DNA from: an uncultured Prevotella sp.
GTDB lineage: Bacteria > Bacteroidota > Bacteroidia > Bacteroidales > Bacteroidaceae
Length of the DNA stretch: 64,000 bases
Direction: 5' to 3'
NCBI GenBank assembly: GCA_900314935.1
Contig: OMXE01000012.1
Span: forward strand, 1 to 64,000
Part shown: one piece after another, positions 52,966 through 61,825 of the stretch
Numbering within the stretch: position 1 is the stretch's first letter
Layout: every line of letters begins with the position of its first letter
The notes under the pieces: model-generated
Told to the model about the DNA's origin: nothing
Database searches by the model: none
What the model saw: only the letters and a program-made list of their open reading frames with translations
Made by a program: the position numbers and the translations under genes

Positions 52966-54258
52966 TTAAATCTTCTCCAGCGCCTGTGCCAGATCGTCGA
53001 TGATGTCATCAATGTGCTCTGTACCGATGCTCAGACGGATGGTTGACGGAGTGATGTGCTGCTCAGCCAGTTCCTCGGGTGAGAGCTGTGAGTGGGTAGT
53101 GGTGTAGGGATGGATCACCAGACTCTTCACATCAGCCACGTTAGCCAGCAGTGAGAAGATCTGCAGTGCATCGATGAATTTCCAGGCCTCTTCCTGACCG
53201 CCCTTGATCTCGAAGGTAAAGATGCTACCAGCACCATTGGGGAAGTACTTCTTGTAGAGCTGGTGGTCGCGATGACTCTCCAGTGCGGGATGGTTCACCT
53301 TAGCCACCTTCGGGTGCTTGGCAAGGAAATCAACCACCTTCAGGGCGTTCTCCACATGACGCTCCACGCGCAGACTCAGTGTCTCTACACCCTGCAAGAG
53401 GATGAAGGCGTTGAAGGGAGAGATGGCAGCACCGGTATCGCGCAGGATGACGGCACGGATACGGGTAACGTAAGCGGCTGCACCAACAGCATCTGCGAAC
53501 ACGATACCATGGTAGGATGGATCCGGCTTGGCCAAAGTGGGGAACTTATCGGGATTAGCCTTCCAGTCGAACTTTCCACCATCTACGATGACACCACCCA
53601 GTGAAGAGCCATGACCGCCAAGGAATTTGGTGGCAGAGTGTACCACGATGTCAGCTCCGTGCTCCAGGGGTCGGATGAGATAAGGTGTACCGAATGTGTT
53701 ATCTACGATAAACGGAATACCGTGCTTGTGGGCCACGGCAGCCACGCCTTCGAGGTCGAGCACATCAGAATTCGGATTACCGAATGTCTCTGCGTACACC
53801 ACTTTTGTATTGGGCTTGATGGCAGCTTCAAGTGCATCAAGGTCGTTTACATTGATAATGGTATTACTGATACCCTGTGTGGCCAGCGTATGGGTGATGA
53901 GGTTATAGGAACCGCCATAGAGGTTGTCGGCAGCCACGATATGATCACCCGCCTGTACAATGTTCTGCAGGGCATAGGTAATGGCAGCAGCACCAGAGGC
54001 AACAGCCAGACCAGCCACACCACCCTCAAGGGCAGCCACACGATCCTCGAACACACCCTGTGTGGAGTTGGTCAGACGACCGTAGATATTACCTGCATCA
54101 CGCAGACCGAAGCGGTCGGCAGCATGCTGTGAATTACGGAACACATAACTGGTGGTCTGGTAAATAGGCACGGCACGTGCATCGGTTGCGGGGTCGGCCT
54201 GCTCCTGACCTACATGAAGCTGTAAAGTCTCAAAACGATAATTTTTCTTTGTACTCAT
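52966..54258 (-). CDS. metY: O-acetylhomoserine sulfhydrylase
   Basis: A 430-residue PLP enzyme that joins sulfide, or carrier thiocarboxylate, with O-acetylhomoserine to make homocysteine. Landmarks are the FETLQLHVGQEQADPATDARAVPIYQTTSYVF lead, GNIYGRLTNSTQGVFE and the PLP lysine in HSATKFLGGHGSSLGG. In Wolinella the HcyS/HcyF/HcyD carrier system feeds MetY, and a matching carrier operon lies 7 kb away here. It has its own promoter with a strong inverted repeat. Confidence 0.95.
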   Translation of the reverse strand: MSTKKNYRFETLQLHVGQEQADPATDARAVPIYQTTSYVFRNSQHAADRFGLRDAGNIYGRLTNSTQGVFEDRVAALEGGVAGLAVASGAAAITYALQNIVQAGDHIVAADNLYGGSYNLITHTLATQGISNTIINVNDLDALEAAIKPNTKVVYAETFGNPNSDVLDLEGVAAVAHKHGIPFIVDNTFGTPYLIRPLEHGADIVVHSATKFLGGHGSSLGGVIVDGGKFDWKANPDKFPTLAKPDPSYHGIVFADAVGAAAYVTRIRAVILRDTGAAISPFNAFILLQGVETLSLRVERHVENALKVVDFLAKHPKVAKVNHPALESHRDHQLYKKYFPNGAGSIFTFEIKGGQEEAWKFIDALQIFSLLANVADVKSLVIHPYTTTHSQLSPEELAEQHITPSTIRLSIGTEHIDDIIDDLAQALEKI

Positions 54259-54299
54259 AATCTTATCCTTTCTTTAATTATTTGTTTTATTATTTTTAT

Positions 54300-54357
54300 T
54301 TATGTTCTTTTGTCCTTTTGTCTAAAAACATGTCCTTCTGTCTAAACACGTTCTTAT
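54300..54357. repeat. AT-rich 'ttctttt-gtctaaaa' repeat unit
   Basis: A copy of the unit seen at 6248-6292 and 6655-6765, with TTCTTTTGTC and GTCTAAAAACATG. It lies in the metY leader on the minus strand. Confidence 0.6.
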
Positions 54358-54372
54358 GTCATTTCGACGGTG

Positions 54373-54428
54373 CAAAGTTACGGACTTTAGGAATATCTTC
54401 CAAATATCTATTGATTATTGGAAGATAT
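54373..54428 (-). promoter_or_regulatory. metY promoter with an 11-base perfect inverted repeat
   Basis: Minus-strand TAACTTTG (54380-54373) has TTTG 20 bases upstream. ATATCTTCCAA (54393-54403) and TTGGAAGATAT (54418-54428) form a perfect inverted repeat with a 14-base spacer, centred 30.5 bases before the -7 start and overlapping the -33. Its core ATCTTCCAAA matches that at luxR. Confidence 0.8.
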
Positions 54429-54532
54429 ATCTAAATCCGTGTTCTAAAAAGAATGATATTCTTAATACCCCTTTCTTACACTCCATGTAAAAGAAAAATA
54501 TTCTTTTCCTTCGCTAAGTCGGAATAAAATCG

Positions 54533-54540
54533 TACCTTTG
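54533..54540 (+). promoter_or_regulatory. queC promoter box
   Basis: TACCTTTG ends five bases before the ATG, so the mRNA may have almost no leader. A small inverted repeat AAAAGAA/TTCTTTT (54489-54507) lies upstream. Confidence 0.55.
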
Positions 54541-54545
54541 TAGCC

Positions 54546-55184
54546 ATGAAAGATTCCGTTTTGATTCTAAGTGGTGGTATGGATAGCACCACCTTATTAT
54601 ATGATATGCGTGAGCGTATCGCCCTTGCCGTGTCGTTCGACTACGGTAGTAACCATAATGCGAAGGAGATTCCCTTTGCCCGTTGGCATTGTGAGCAGTT
54701 GGGCATCCGTCATATCGTGATTGAACTGGGTTTCATGCATCAGTATTTCAAGAGTTCCCTGCTGGAAGGGGCAGATGCGATACCCGAAGGACAGTATGCT
54801 GACGATAATATCACCTCTACGGTCGTTCCCTTCCGTAATGGTATCATGCTCTCGATAGCAGCTGGTATAGCCGAGAGTAATGGGTTGAAGTATGTGATGA
54901 TGGCAAACCACGGAGGTGACCATACCGTCTATCCCGACTGTCGTCCGGCATTTGTGGAGGCGATGAGTGCAGCCACCAAGGCCGGTACGTTCCCCGGTAT
55001 CGAGGTGCTTGCTCCCTATACGAACATCAGTAAGATTGATATTGCCAAGAAAGGAAAGGCGCTGGGAATAGACTACTCCAAGACGTGGAGTTGCTATAAG
55101 GGTGGTGATGAGCCTTGTGGGAAGTGTGCCACCTGTATTGAACGCGAAGAAGCGTTGAGAGAGGCAGGAATTATTATAAATTGA
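54546..55184 (+). CDS. queC: 7-cyano-7-deazaguanine synthase
   Basis: A 212-residue enzyme of queuosine synthesis that converts carboxy-deazaguanine to preQ0 using ammonia and ATP. The PP-loop SGGMDS is at 9-14. Zinc cysteines are near the end (SCYKGGDEPCGKCATC). No other queuosine gene is near. The gene sits between metY and the glycosidase pair, with a leader of only a few bases. Confidence 0.95.
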   Translation: MKDSVLILSGGMDSTTLLYDMRERIALAVSFDYGSNHNAKEIPFARWHCEQLGIRHIVIELGFMHQYFKSSLLEGADAIPEGQYADDNITSTVVPFRNGIMLSIAAGIAESNGLKYVMMANHGGDHTVYPDCRPAFVEAMSAATKAGTFPGIEVLAPYTNISKIDIAKKGKALGIDYSKTWSCYKGGDEPCGKCATCIEREEALREAGIIIN

Positions 55185-55237
55185 TAATTTACAATTGACA
55201 ATTGAGAATACGATAACATAATAAAAACAATTGACTA

Positions 55238-57856
55238 ATGAAAAGGTTTCTATTTTCGTTGATCATGATATGCGTGGTAAGCATACATGTATCTGCACAG
55301 TCATATCCTTATCAGAACCCCAACCTGAGTGCCAGGGAAAGGGCTAAAGATCTGTGCTCACGTCTGACCCTTGAAGAGAAGGCACAGCTGATGCTCGACG
55401 AGAGTCCGGCCATTCCTCGTATGGGTATCAAGAAGTTTTTTTGGTGGAGCGAGTCCCTTCATGGTGCTGCGAACATGGATCACGTAACGGTATTCCCTGA
55501 GCCTATTGCCATGGCAGCATCGTTTAATCCTTCCTTATTATATAAGGTGTTCGACATCGCTTCCACGGAGTTCCGGGCACAGTATAACGAACGCATGTAT
55601 CGTGGTTCGGGCGAGGACGAGAAATTCCACAGTCTGAGTGTCTGGACACCGAATGTGAATATCTTCCGTGACCCGCGTTGGGGCAGGGGACAGGAGACCT
55701 ATGGTGAAGATCCTTACCTGACCTCCGTGATGGGTACACAGGTGGTGAAGGGCTTACAGGGTCCTGAAGATGCGAAGTACCGTAAGCTGTGGGCTTGTGC
55801 TAAGCATTATGCCGTGCACAGCGGACCCGAATACACCCGTCATACAGCCAATCTCACGAATGTTTCCCCAAGGGATATGTGGGAAACGTACATGCCTGCC
55901 TTCAAGACCTTGGTGCAGGATGCGAAGGTGCGTGAGGTGATGTGTGCCTACCAGCGTCTTGACGATGATCCGTGCTGCGGTTCCCAGCGGTTGTTGCAGA
56001 CCATCCTCCGCGATGAGTGGGGATTCCAGTATCTGGTGGTGAGCGACTGTGGTGCCGTGAGCGATTTCTATGAGTCGCATAAGTCATCTTCCTCACCCGT
56101 ACATGCTTCTGCCAAAGCTACCATTGCTGGTACCGACGTGGAGTGTGGTTTTGGGTATGCTTACAAGAGCATTCCTGAAGCCGTGCGTCGTGGCTTTATC
56201 ACCGAAGAGGAAGTGGATAAGCATGTGATCCGTTTGTTGGAAGGTCGTTTCGACCTCGGTGAGATGGACGATCCTTCGCTGGTGGAGTGGTCGAAGATTC
56301 CTTACTCGAAGATGTCGTGCAAGGAACATGCCCAGACAGCCGTCGATATGGCCCGTCAGACCATCGTGCTCCTGCAGAACAAGAATGATATCCTCCCCCT
56401 GAAGAAGAATGGTGAGAAGATCGCCGTGATTGGTCCTAATGCCGACAATGCCCCTATGATGTGGGGTAACTACAACGGTATGCCGAACCATACCGTCACC
56501 ATTCTCGACGGAATCAAGAGCAAACTTAATATAAAAAGTTCAAAGTTAAATGTTCAAAGTTCAAAGTTGTTCTATCATCCCGGGTGCGACCTGACCTACG
56601 ACAAGGTGTTCGACTGTCTGATGGGCACCCAATGCTCCTTCCAAGGAAAGAAGGGTGTGAAGGGTACGTTCTGGAACAACCGTAAGATGGAAGGCAAGCC
56701 TGTCACTACCCAGTACTACACCACACCGTTGGCTGTCACCACGGCAGGTATGCATAATTTCGCCCCTGGGGTGCAGTTAGAGGATTTCTCCGCCAAGTAC
56801 GAAACGGTGTTCACCCCGAAAGAGAGTGGAGAATATGTGGTGAACGTGGAAGGCTGCGGTCATTTTGAACTCTATATCGACGGAGAGCAGAAATTCATGC
56901 ATCATATCTGGCGCACTACGCCTAACCGTGTGACCATCCAGGCAGAGAAGGGAAAGAGCTATAACATCGAAGTACGCTTCTCGCATGTCCACACCTATAA
57001 CGCCAACCTGAAGATTAACATCGCCAAGGAACAGTCTATCGACTACCAGCAGGTAATCGCTCAGCTGAAGGGGATCGACAAGGTGATCTTCGTGGGAGGT
57101 ATCTCTGCTGCCCTCGAAGGGGAGGAGATGCCCGTGGATATCGAAGGCTTCAAGGGTGGCGACCGCACGAACATCGAACTACCGAAGGTGCAGCGCGACT
57201 TCCTCAAGGCACTCAAGGAGGCTGGTAAGCAGGTAATCTTCGTGAACTGCTCCGGCTCATGTATTGCCCTGGAGCCCGAGGCTGAGAACTGCGAGGCCAT
57301 CGTACAGGCTTGGTATGCCGGTCAGGAGGGTGGTACAGCCATTGCCGACGTGCTCTTCGGCGACTATAACCCCAGCGGTAAGCTGCCCGTGACCTTCTAT
57401 AAGAACAGTAAGCAGCTGCCCGACTACGAGGACTACTCCATGAAGGGCCGTACCTACCGTTATTTCAACGATCCGCTCTTTGCCTTCGGTTATGGCTTGA
57501 GCTATACCACTTTCGCTATCGACAATCCCCAGCTCACTATCGACAATGCAGGTAACGGTAAGCTTTCTGTGGATGTGGCCAATACAGGTAAGCGAGATGG
57601 TACCGAAGTGGTGCAGCTGTATATCCGTGATCTTTCAGATGCCGAAGGACCGAGCAAGTCGCTCCGTGGTTTCCAGCGGGTGAACGTGAAGGCAGGACAG
57701 AAAGCTACTGCAACCATAGCGCTTACACCGAAGAGTTTTGAGTTCTGGGATGCCGAGAGCAATACCATGCGCACCAAACCTGGGCGGTATGAGATTCTCT
57801 ACGGAAGCAGTTCACAGGACAAGGATCTGAAGCGTCAGACCATCACCATCCAATAG
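55238..57856 (+). CDS. GH3 glycosidase with PA14 domain, exported
   Basis: An 872-residue secreted enzyme (signal peptide ending VSA) of glycoside hydrolase family 3. The nucleophile is Asp270 in LVVSDCGAV. A PA14-like insertion (about 455-600) follows the second domain, and a Fn3-like domain (about 740-850) ends the protein. The FFWWSESLHG lead is typical of beta-xylosidase or beta-glucosidase types. Residues about 428-444 (SKLNIKSSKLNVQSSKL) are read from an intergenic repeat, in a loop ahead of the PA14 domain. It is cotranscribed with a GH43, 20 bases apart. Confidence 0.88.
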   Translation: MKRFLFSLIMICVVSIHVSAQSYPYQNPNLSARERAKDLCSRLTLEEKAQLMLDESPAIPRMGIKKFFWWSESLHGAANMDHVTVFPEPIAMAASFNPSLLYKVFDIASTEFRAQYNERMYRGSGEDEKFHSLSVWTPNVNIFRDPRWGRGQETYGEDPYLTSVMGTQVVKGLQGPEDAKYRKLWACAKHYAVHSGPEYTRHTANLTNVSPRDMWETYMPAFKTLVQDAKVREVMCAYQRLDDDPCCGSQRLLQTILRDEWGFQYLVVSDCGAVSDFYESHKSSSSPVHASAKATIAGTDVECGFGYAYKSIPEAVRRGFITEEEVDKHVIRLLEGRFDLGEMDDPSLVEWSKIPYSKMSCKEHAQTAVDMARQTIVLLQNKNDILPLKKNGEKIAVIGPNADNAPMMWGNYNGMPNHTVTILDGIKSKLNIKSSKLNVQSSKLFYHPGCDLTYDKVFDCLMGTQCSFQGKKGVKGTFWNNRKMEGKPVTTQYYTTPLAVTTAGMHNFAPGVQLEDFSAKYETVFTPKESGEYVVNVEGCGHFELYIDGEQKFMHHIWRTTPNRVTIQAEKGKSYNIEVRFSHVHTYNANLKINIAKEQSIDYQQVIAQLKGIDKVIFVGGISAALEGEEMPVDIEGFKGGDRTNIELPKVQRDFLKALKEAGKQVIFVNCSGSCIALEPEAENCEAIVQAWYAGQEGGTAIADVLFGDYNPSGKLPVTFYKNSKQLPDYEDYSMKGRTYRYFNDPLFAFGYGLSYTTFAIDNPQLTIDNAGNGKLSVDVANTGKRDGTEVVQLYIRDLSDAEGPSKSLRGFQRVNVKAGQKATATIALTPKSFEFWDAESNTMRTKPGRYEILYGSSSQDKDLKRQTITIQ

Positions 57857-57876
57857 ACACATTAACATCAAGCAAT

Positions 57877-59532
57877 ATGAAGAAAAGTATTTTTATTACC
57901 CTGTTCCTGGTTGTTGCCCTCGCAGCTGAAGCCCAGCCACGTCGGAATGCGCAGCCTCGTATCCTGTTACCTGCTGAGTTAGACAGCACAAGGATCCAGA
58001 ACCCGATGCTGTGGGCCGATGTGCCCGATCCTGATATCATCCGCGTGGATGATACCTTCTATCTTGTCTCTACCACGATGCACCTGATGCCAGGAGCGCC
58101 GATCATGGCGTCGAAAGACCTTCGAAACTGGGAGACCATCGGTTATATCTTTGATAAGCTCACCGATTCACCGAAGTATGACCTGCTGGAAGGAACGGTC
58201 TATGGTCGTGGTCAGTGGGCCACCTCACTGAAATATCATAACGGAAAGTTCTATGCCTTGCTGGCACCCAACGAGCAGGGTGAGATGGGCGATACCTATA
58301 TCTTCTCTGCCGAGAAGGCTGAGGGTCCTTGGAAAATCGTTTCGAGAATGCGCCATTTCCATGACTGCTCCTTGTTCTTCGATGATGACAACAGGGTGTA
58401 TGTGATTTATGGCACAGGTGAGATGATGGAGCTGAAGCCCGACCTCTCTGATGTCATTGAAGGCACCTATCAGCATATCTTCCAGCGTGAGGCAGATGAG
58501 AACGGACTCCTGGAGGGTTCGCGTATGATCAAGCATAACGGAAAGTACTACCTGATGATGATCTCCCAGGCCAACGGTCCTGGACGGCATCGTCGTGAGG
58601 TATGTTACCGTGCAGACGATATTCACGGTCCGTACGAGAAGAACGTGATTCTGGAGAGTGAGTTCAGTACCTTTGGCTATGTAGGACAAGGTACGATTGT
58701 GGATACGAAAGACGGCGACTGGTATGGTATCATCTTCCAGGACCGCGGTGGTGTAGGACGAGTGCTTACGCTCTCTCCCTGTCGTTGGATTGATGGATGG
58801 CCGCTGATTGGTGACGAAAACGGAAAGGTGCCTTTGACCTTGCGTCCGCTGAAGAGTGGCGAACCCGAGACTACCATCGTGAAAGCTGATGATTTCTCAG
58901 ATTCCAAGCTCGGTCTGCACTGGCAATGGAACCACAATCCCATCGACAAGGCATGGTCGTTGACAGAACGTCCTGGCTTCCTGCGCTTAAAGACCAACCG
59001 TGTGGTGGAGAACCTCTACCTGGCTCCGAACACGTTGACACAGCGCATGGAGGGTCCGGCATGCAGTGCCTGTGTCCTGATAGACTATTCGCATATGAAG
59101 GATGGCGACTGTGCCGGTTTTGCGGTATTCAACAGCGACACCGGTTCGCTTACCTTGAAGAAAAGAGGAAAGAAGGTATATCTGGAGATGGAAGAGCTGT
59201 CGGCGCAGTTGTCCGATCGGGAGAAGGCTATCACCAAATACGACGAGAAGATGATATCGGGAGTTGCGCTCTCGTCTAAGTCATCCAAGGTTTGGCTGCG
59301 CATCGATGGTGACTTCAGTCCTGTTCAGCGTGGTGGTAAGGATGCGGCCAATTTCTACTATAGCATCGACGGTGAGAATTGGACACAGATCGGTACCAAG
59401 GACTACAAGATGCGCTTCGACTGGCGTCGTTTCTTCATGGGATCGAAGTACAGTATCTTCAACTATGCTACCAAGAAAGCGGGCGGCTACATCGATGTGG
59501 ATCGGTTTGATTATACTAGAGGTGAGAAGTGA
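57877..59532 (+). CDS. GH43 glycosidase with C-terminal beta-sandwich, exported
   Basis: A 551-residue secreted enzyme (signal peptide ending AEA) with a five-bladed propeller GH43 domain (about 50-345) and a concanavalin-like C-terminal sandwich (about 350-545). Catalytic acids are apparent in ADVPDPDI, HDCSLFFDDD and LLEGSRM. It likely removes xylose or arabinose side groups. The last residues (TRGEK) and the stop are read from the GAGGTGAGA repeat that follows. Confidence 0.87.
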   Translation: MKKSIFITLFLVVALAAEAQPRRNAQPRILLPAELDSTRIQNPMLWADVPDPDIIRVDDTFYLVSTTMHLMPGAPIMASKDLRNWETIGYIFDKLTDSPKYDLLEGTVYGRGQWATSLKYHNGKFYALLAPNEQGEMGDTYIFSAEKAEGPWKIVSRMRHFHDCSLFFDDDNRVYVIYGTGEMMELKPDLSDVIEGTYQHIFQREADENGLLEGSRMIKHNGKYYLMMISQANGPGRHRREVCYRADDIHGPYEKNVILESEFSTFGYVGQGTIVDTKDGDWYGIIFQDRGGVGRVLTLSPCRWIDGWPLIGDENGKVPLTLRPLKSGEPETTIVKADDFSDSKLGLHWQWNHNPIDKAWSLTERPGFLRLKTNRVVENLYLAPNTLTQRMEGPACSACVLIDYSHMKDGDCAGFAVFNSDTGSLTLKKRGKKVYLEMEELSAQLSDREKAITKYDEKMISGVALSSKSSKVWLRIDGDFSPVQRGGKDAANFYYSIDGENWTQIGTKDYKMRFDWRRFFMGSKYSIFNYATKKAGGYIDVDRFDYTRGEK

Positions 59533-59632
59533 GAGGTGAGAAGTGAGAGGTGAGAAGTGAGAGGTGAGAGAATAGTATATGAGATTGTGGCATTATGATG
59601 GTAATCTCTGACCTCTCACCTCTCACCTCTAA
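59518..59632. repeat. GAGGTGAGA hairpin element, copy 2
   Basis: Several GAGGTGAGA units face CACCTCTCACCTC units. The core is AATAGTATATGAGATTGTGG and onwards, close to copy 3 (61715-61820). Copy 1 at 3130-3278 has a more diverged core. It overlaps the GH43 stop codon. Confidence 0.75.
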
Positions 59633-59640
59633 TAATCCAT

Positions 59641-61716
59641 ATGAATAAATATAGAGAATTCAACAAGCGCGAAGCCCTGAAGTTTACGCAGTTCAGTAAC
59701 AAGGGCTATGCACTCTTCTCTTGTCTGGGGAAGGTGGTACTTGTTGGTGTCCTCAGCGTCCCTACGCTCACTTATGCGAAGGCCGACGGCGTGAGTACAG
59801 ATACCGACAAGGTGGATTCCACCACCTGGAAGACCAATAGGGAGGTAGTGCTCGATGGGGTCGAAGTAACCGGCTCGCGCGCTCCGCTTACCTTAGGGCA
59901 AGCGGCGAGAATGGTAGTTGTACTGGACCGCGATCAGATTGCGCAGGCGCCAGTACAGAGTGTTAACGATTTGCTGAAATACGCCGTCGGCGTGGATGTC
60001 AGACAGCGGGCCCCATTGGGTGCGCAGACCGACATCAGTATCCGGGGAGGCACCTCAGAGCAAATTACCATCCTGCTCAACGGCATCAATATCTGTGATC
60101 CCCAGACGGGACATAATGCCTTTGATCTTCCTGTTGACATCAGTGACATTGAGCGTATCGAAGTGCTGGAAGGACCGGCAGGGCGCGTCTTTGGCACTTC
60201 CTCTCTGCTGGGAGCTATCAATGTGGTGACGAAGATGCCTAAGCAGACCAGTGCCGATGTGCATGCTGAAGGGGGCTCCTTCGGCTATCTCTCATCGGGT
60301 GCACGAGGGAACTGGCTGTACGGCAAATGGAACAACCAAGTGAGCGGCAGCTATGCCCGTAGTGATGGCTACAGTCGTTCAAAGGATGGTGGTCTGAATG
60401 CTGGCTTCGAAGGCAGTAAGCTGTTCTACCAAGGACAGTATGAAGACGATGCCTTGCGGGTCAGCTGGCATGCGGGAGTCCGCACGAAAGGGTGGGGCAG
60501 CAGTACGTCGTACGCCACACCGAAATGGAAGGCTGATAACCAGTTTGAGCATACCGATAAGATATACACGGCCATTCAGGCAGAGACGAAGCAGGGCACC
60601 TTCCATTTCCATCCTTCCATTTATTGGAACCAGAGTCGTGATCGCTACGAAGGCTATCACGGTCAGCCGGATTTGATGAAGTATAATTATAACAGGTCGA
60701 ATGTCTGCGGAGTGAACCTGAACAGCTATTTCGACTGGGTTGGCGGGCGCACAGCCTTTGGTGCTGAGTTCCGCAATGAAGACCTGGTGAGCGGAAACCT
60801 CGGTGAGCCCTTGCATACACCCGTTCATATCCATGGTACCGACCGTGACTATACCCTCGGACTGAACCGTACGAACATGAGTTTCCATCTGGAGCATAAC
60901 ATCCTGTTACGGCAGTTCACGCTCTCTGCGGGCTTCATCGCTGTGAAGAACACGTGGAACGAGATGCCGTTCAAGGTTTATCCGGGTATAGATATGAGCT
61001 ATCGACTGGGGAACCATTGGAAGGTATATGCCTCTTATAACTCGTCGTTGCGCATGCCTTCGTTCACAGAACTGTACTATAGCGTAGGCGGTCATAAGGC
61101 CGACAAATACCTGAAACCCGAGGAACTGCATGCCGTGGAAGGCGGGGTGAAATACCTCTCGCGTGTGGTTACTGCCAGTGCCAGTGTGTTCCATCATCAT
61201 AGCAGGAACATGATCGACTGGATTCTCGATACCTCCGTGACTGATCCGGTATGGGAAAGCGTGAACCATACGAAGGTGAACACCATGGGCATTGAAACAG
61301 CCTGTGATATCCATTTCCATGAGTTGTGGCCATCCCAGCAGTTCCTGCAGTCGTTCCGCATAGCCTATACCTACCTGAATGAAGACAAGAAGGCTGGGGA
61401 GCATATCCAGTCGCAGTATTCCTTGGAGTATCTCCGTCACAAGCTGACGGCTTCTTTGCAACTGCATCTGATCTCGTATCTGGATATGGGCATCAACTAC
61501 CGTTTCCAGGACCGTGTGGGTAGCTATACCAATCTGGAGGGAGAAACCAAGAGCTACTCCCCCTATGGTATCACCGATGTGCGTCTGTCCTGGAACAATC
61601 CGCGCTATACCTTGTATGTAGAGGGTAACAATCTCTTCGACAAGACGTATGTGGATTACGGATTGGTGCCGCAGCCGGGACTTTGGATTAATTCTGGCAT
61701 AAAATGCTATTTTTAG
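59641..61716 (+). CDS. TonB-dependent receptor
   Basis: A 691-residue outer-membrane transporter. It lacks the SusC-type N-terminal domain. The plug begins EVVLDGVEVTGSRAP, and the barrel ends in an aromatic residue (KCYF). It looks like the siderophore/cobalamin-type group, but the ligand is unknown. Its hydrophobic signal segment (about 30-48, VVLVGVLSVPTLTYA) starts after a charged lead of about 28 residues. It follows the glycosidases across a hairpin repeat, and a second copy of that repeat follows its stop. Confidence 0.83.
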   Translation: MNKYREFNKREALKFTQFSNKGYALFSCLGKVVLVGVLSVPTLTYAKADGVSTDTDKVDSTTWKTNREVVLDGVEVTGSRAPLTLGQAARMVVVLDRDQIAQAPVQSVNDLLKYAVGVDVRQRAPLGAQTDISIRGGTSEQITILLNGINICDPQTGHNAFDLPVDISDIERIEVLEGPAGRVFGTSSLLGAINVVTKMPKQTSADVHAEGGSFGYLSSGARGNWLYGKWNNQVSGSYARSDGYSRSKDGGLNAGFEGSKLFYQGQYEDDALRVSWHAGVRTKGWGSSTSYATPKWKADNQFEHTDKIYTAIQAETKQGTFHFHPSIYWNQSRDRYEGYHGQPDLMKYNYNRSNVCGVNLNSYFDWVGGRTAFGAEFRNEDLVSGNLGEPLHTPVHIHGTDRDYTLGLNRTNMSFHLEHNILLRQFTLSAGFIAVKNTWNEMPFKVYPGIDMSYRLGNHWKVYASYNSSLRMPSFTELYYSVGGHKADKYLKPEELHAVEGGVKYLSRVVTASASVFHHHSRNMIDWILDTSVTDPVWESVNHTKVNTMGIETACDIHFHELWPSQQFLQSFRIAYTYLNEDKKAGEHIQSQYSLEYLRHKLTASLQLHLISYLDMGINYRFQDRVGSYTNLEGETKSYSPYGITDVRLSWNNPRYTLYVEGNNLFDKTYVDYGLVPQPGLWINSGIKCYF

Positions 61717-61820
61717 AGGTGAGAAGTGAGAGGTTAGAGGTGAGAGAATAGTATTTGAGATGATGGCAATATGAACTATATGGTAATCTCTCACCTCTCA
61801 CTTCTCACCCCTCACCTCTT
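61715..61820. repeat. GAGGTGAGA hairpin element, copy 3
   Basis: GAGGTGAGAAG units face CTTCTCACC and CTCACCTC units. The central AATAGTATTTGAGAT and GGTAATCTCTC are shared with copy 2. It may act as a terminator for both the receptor gene and radA, which converge on it. Confidence 0.75.
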
Positions 61821-61825
61821 ATTAT

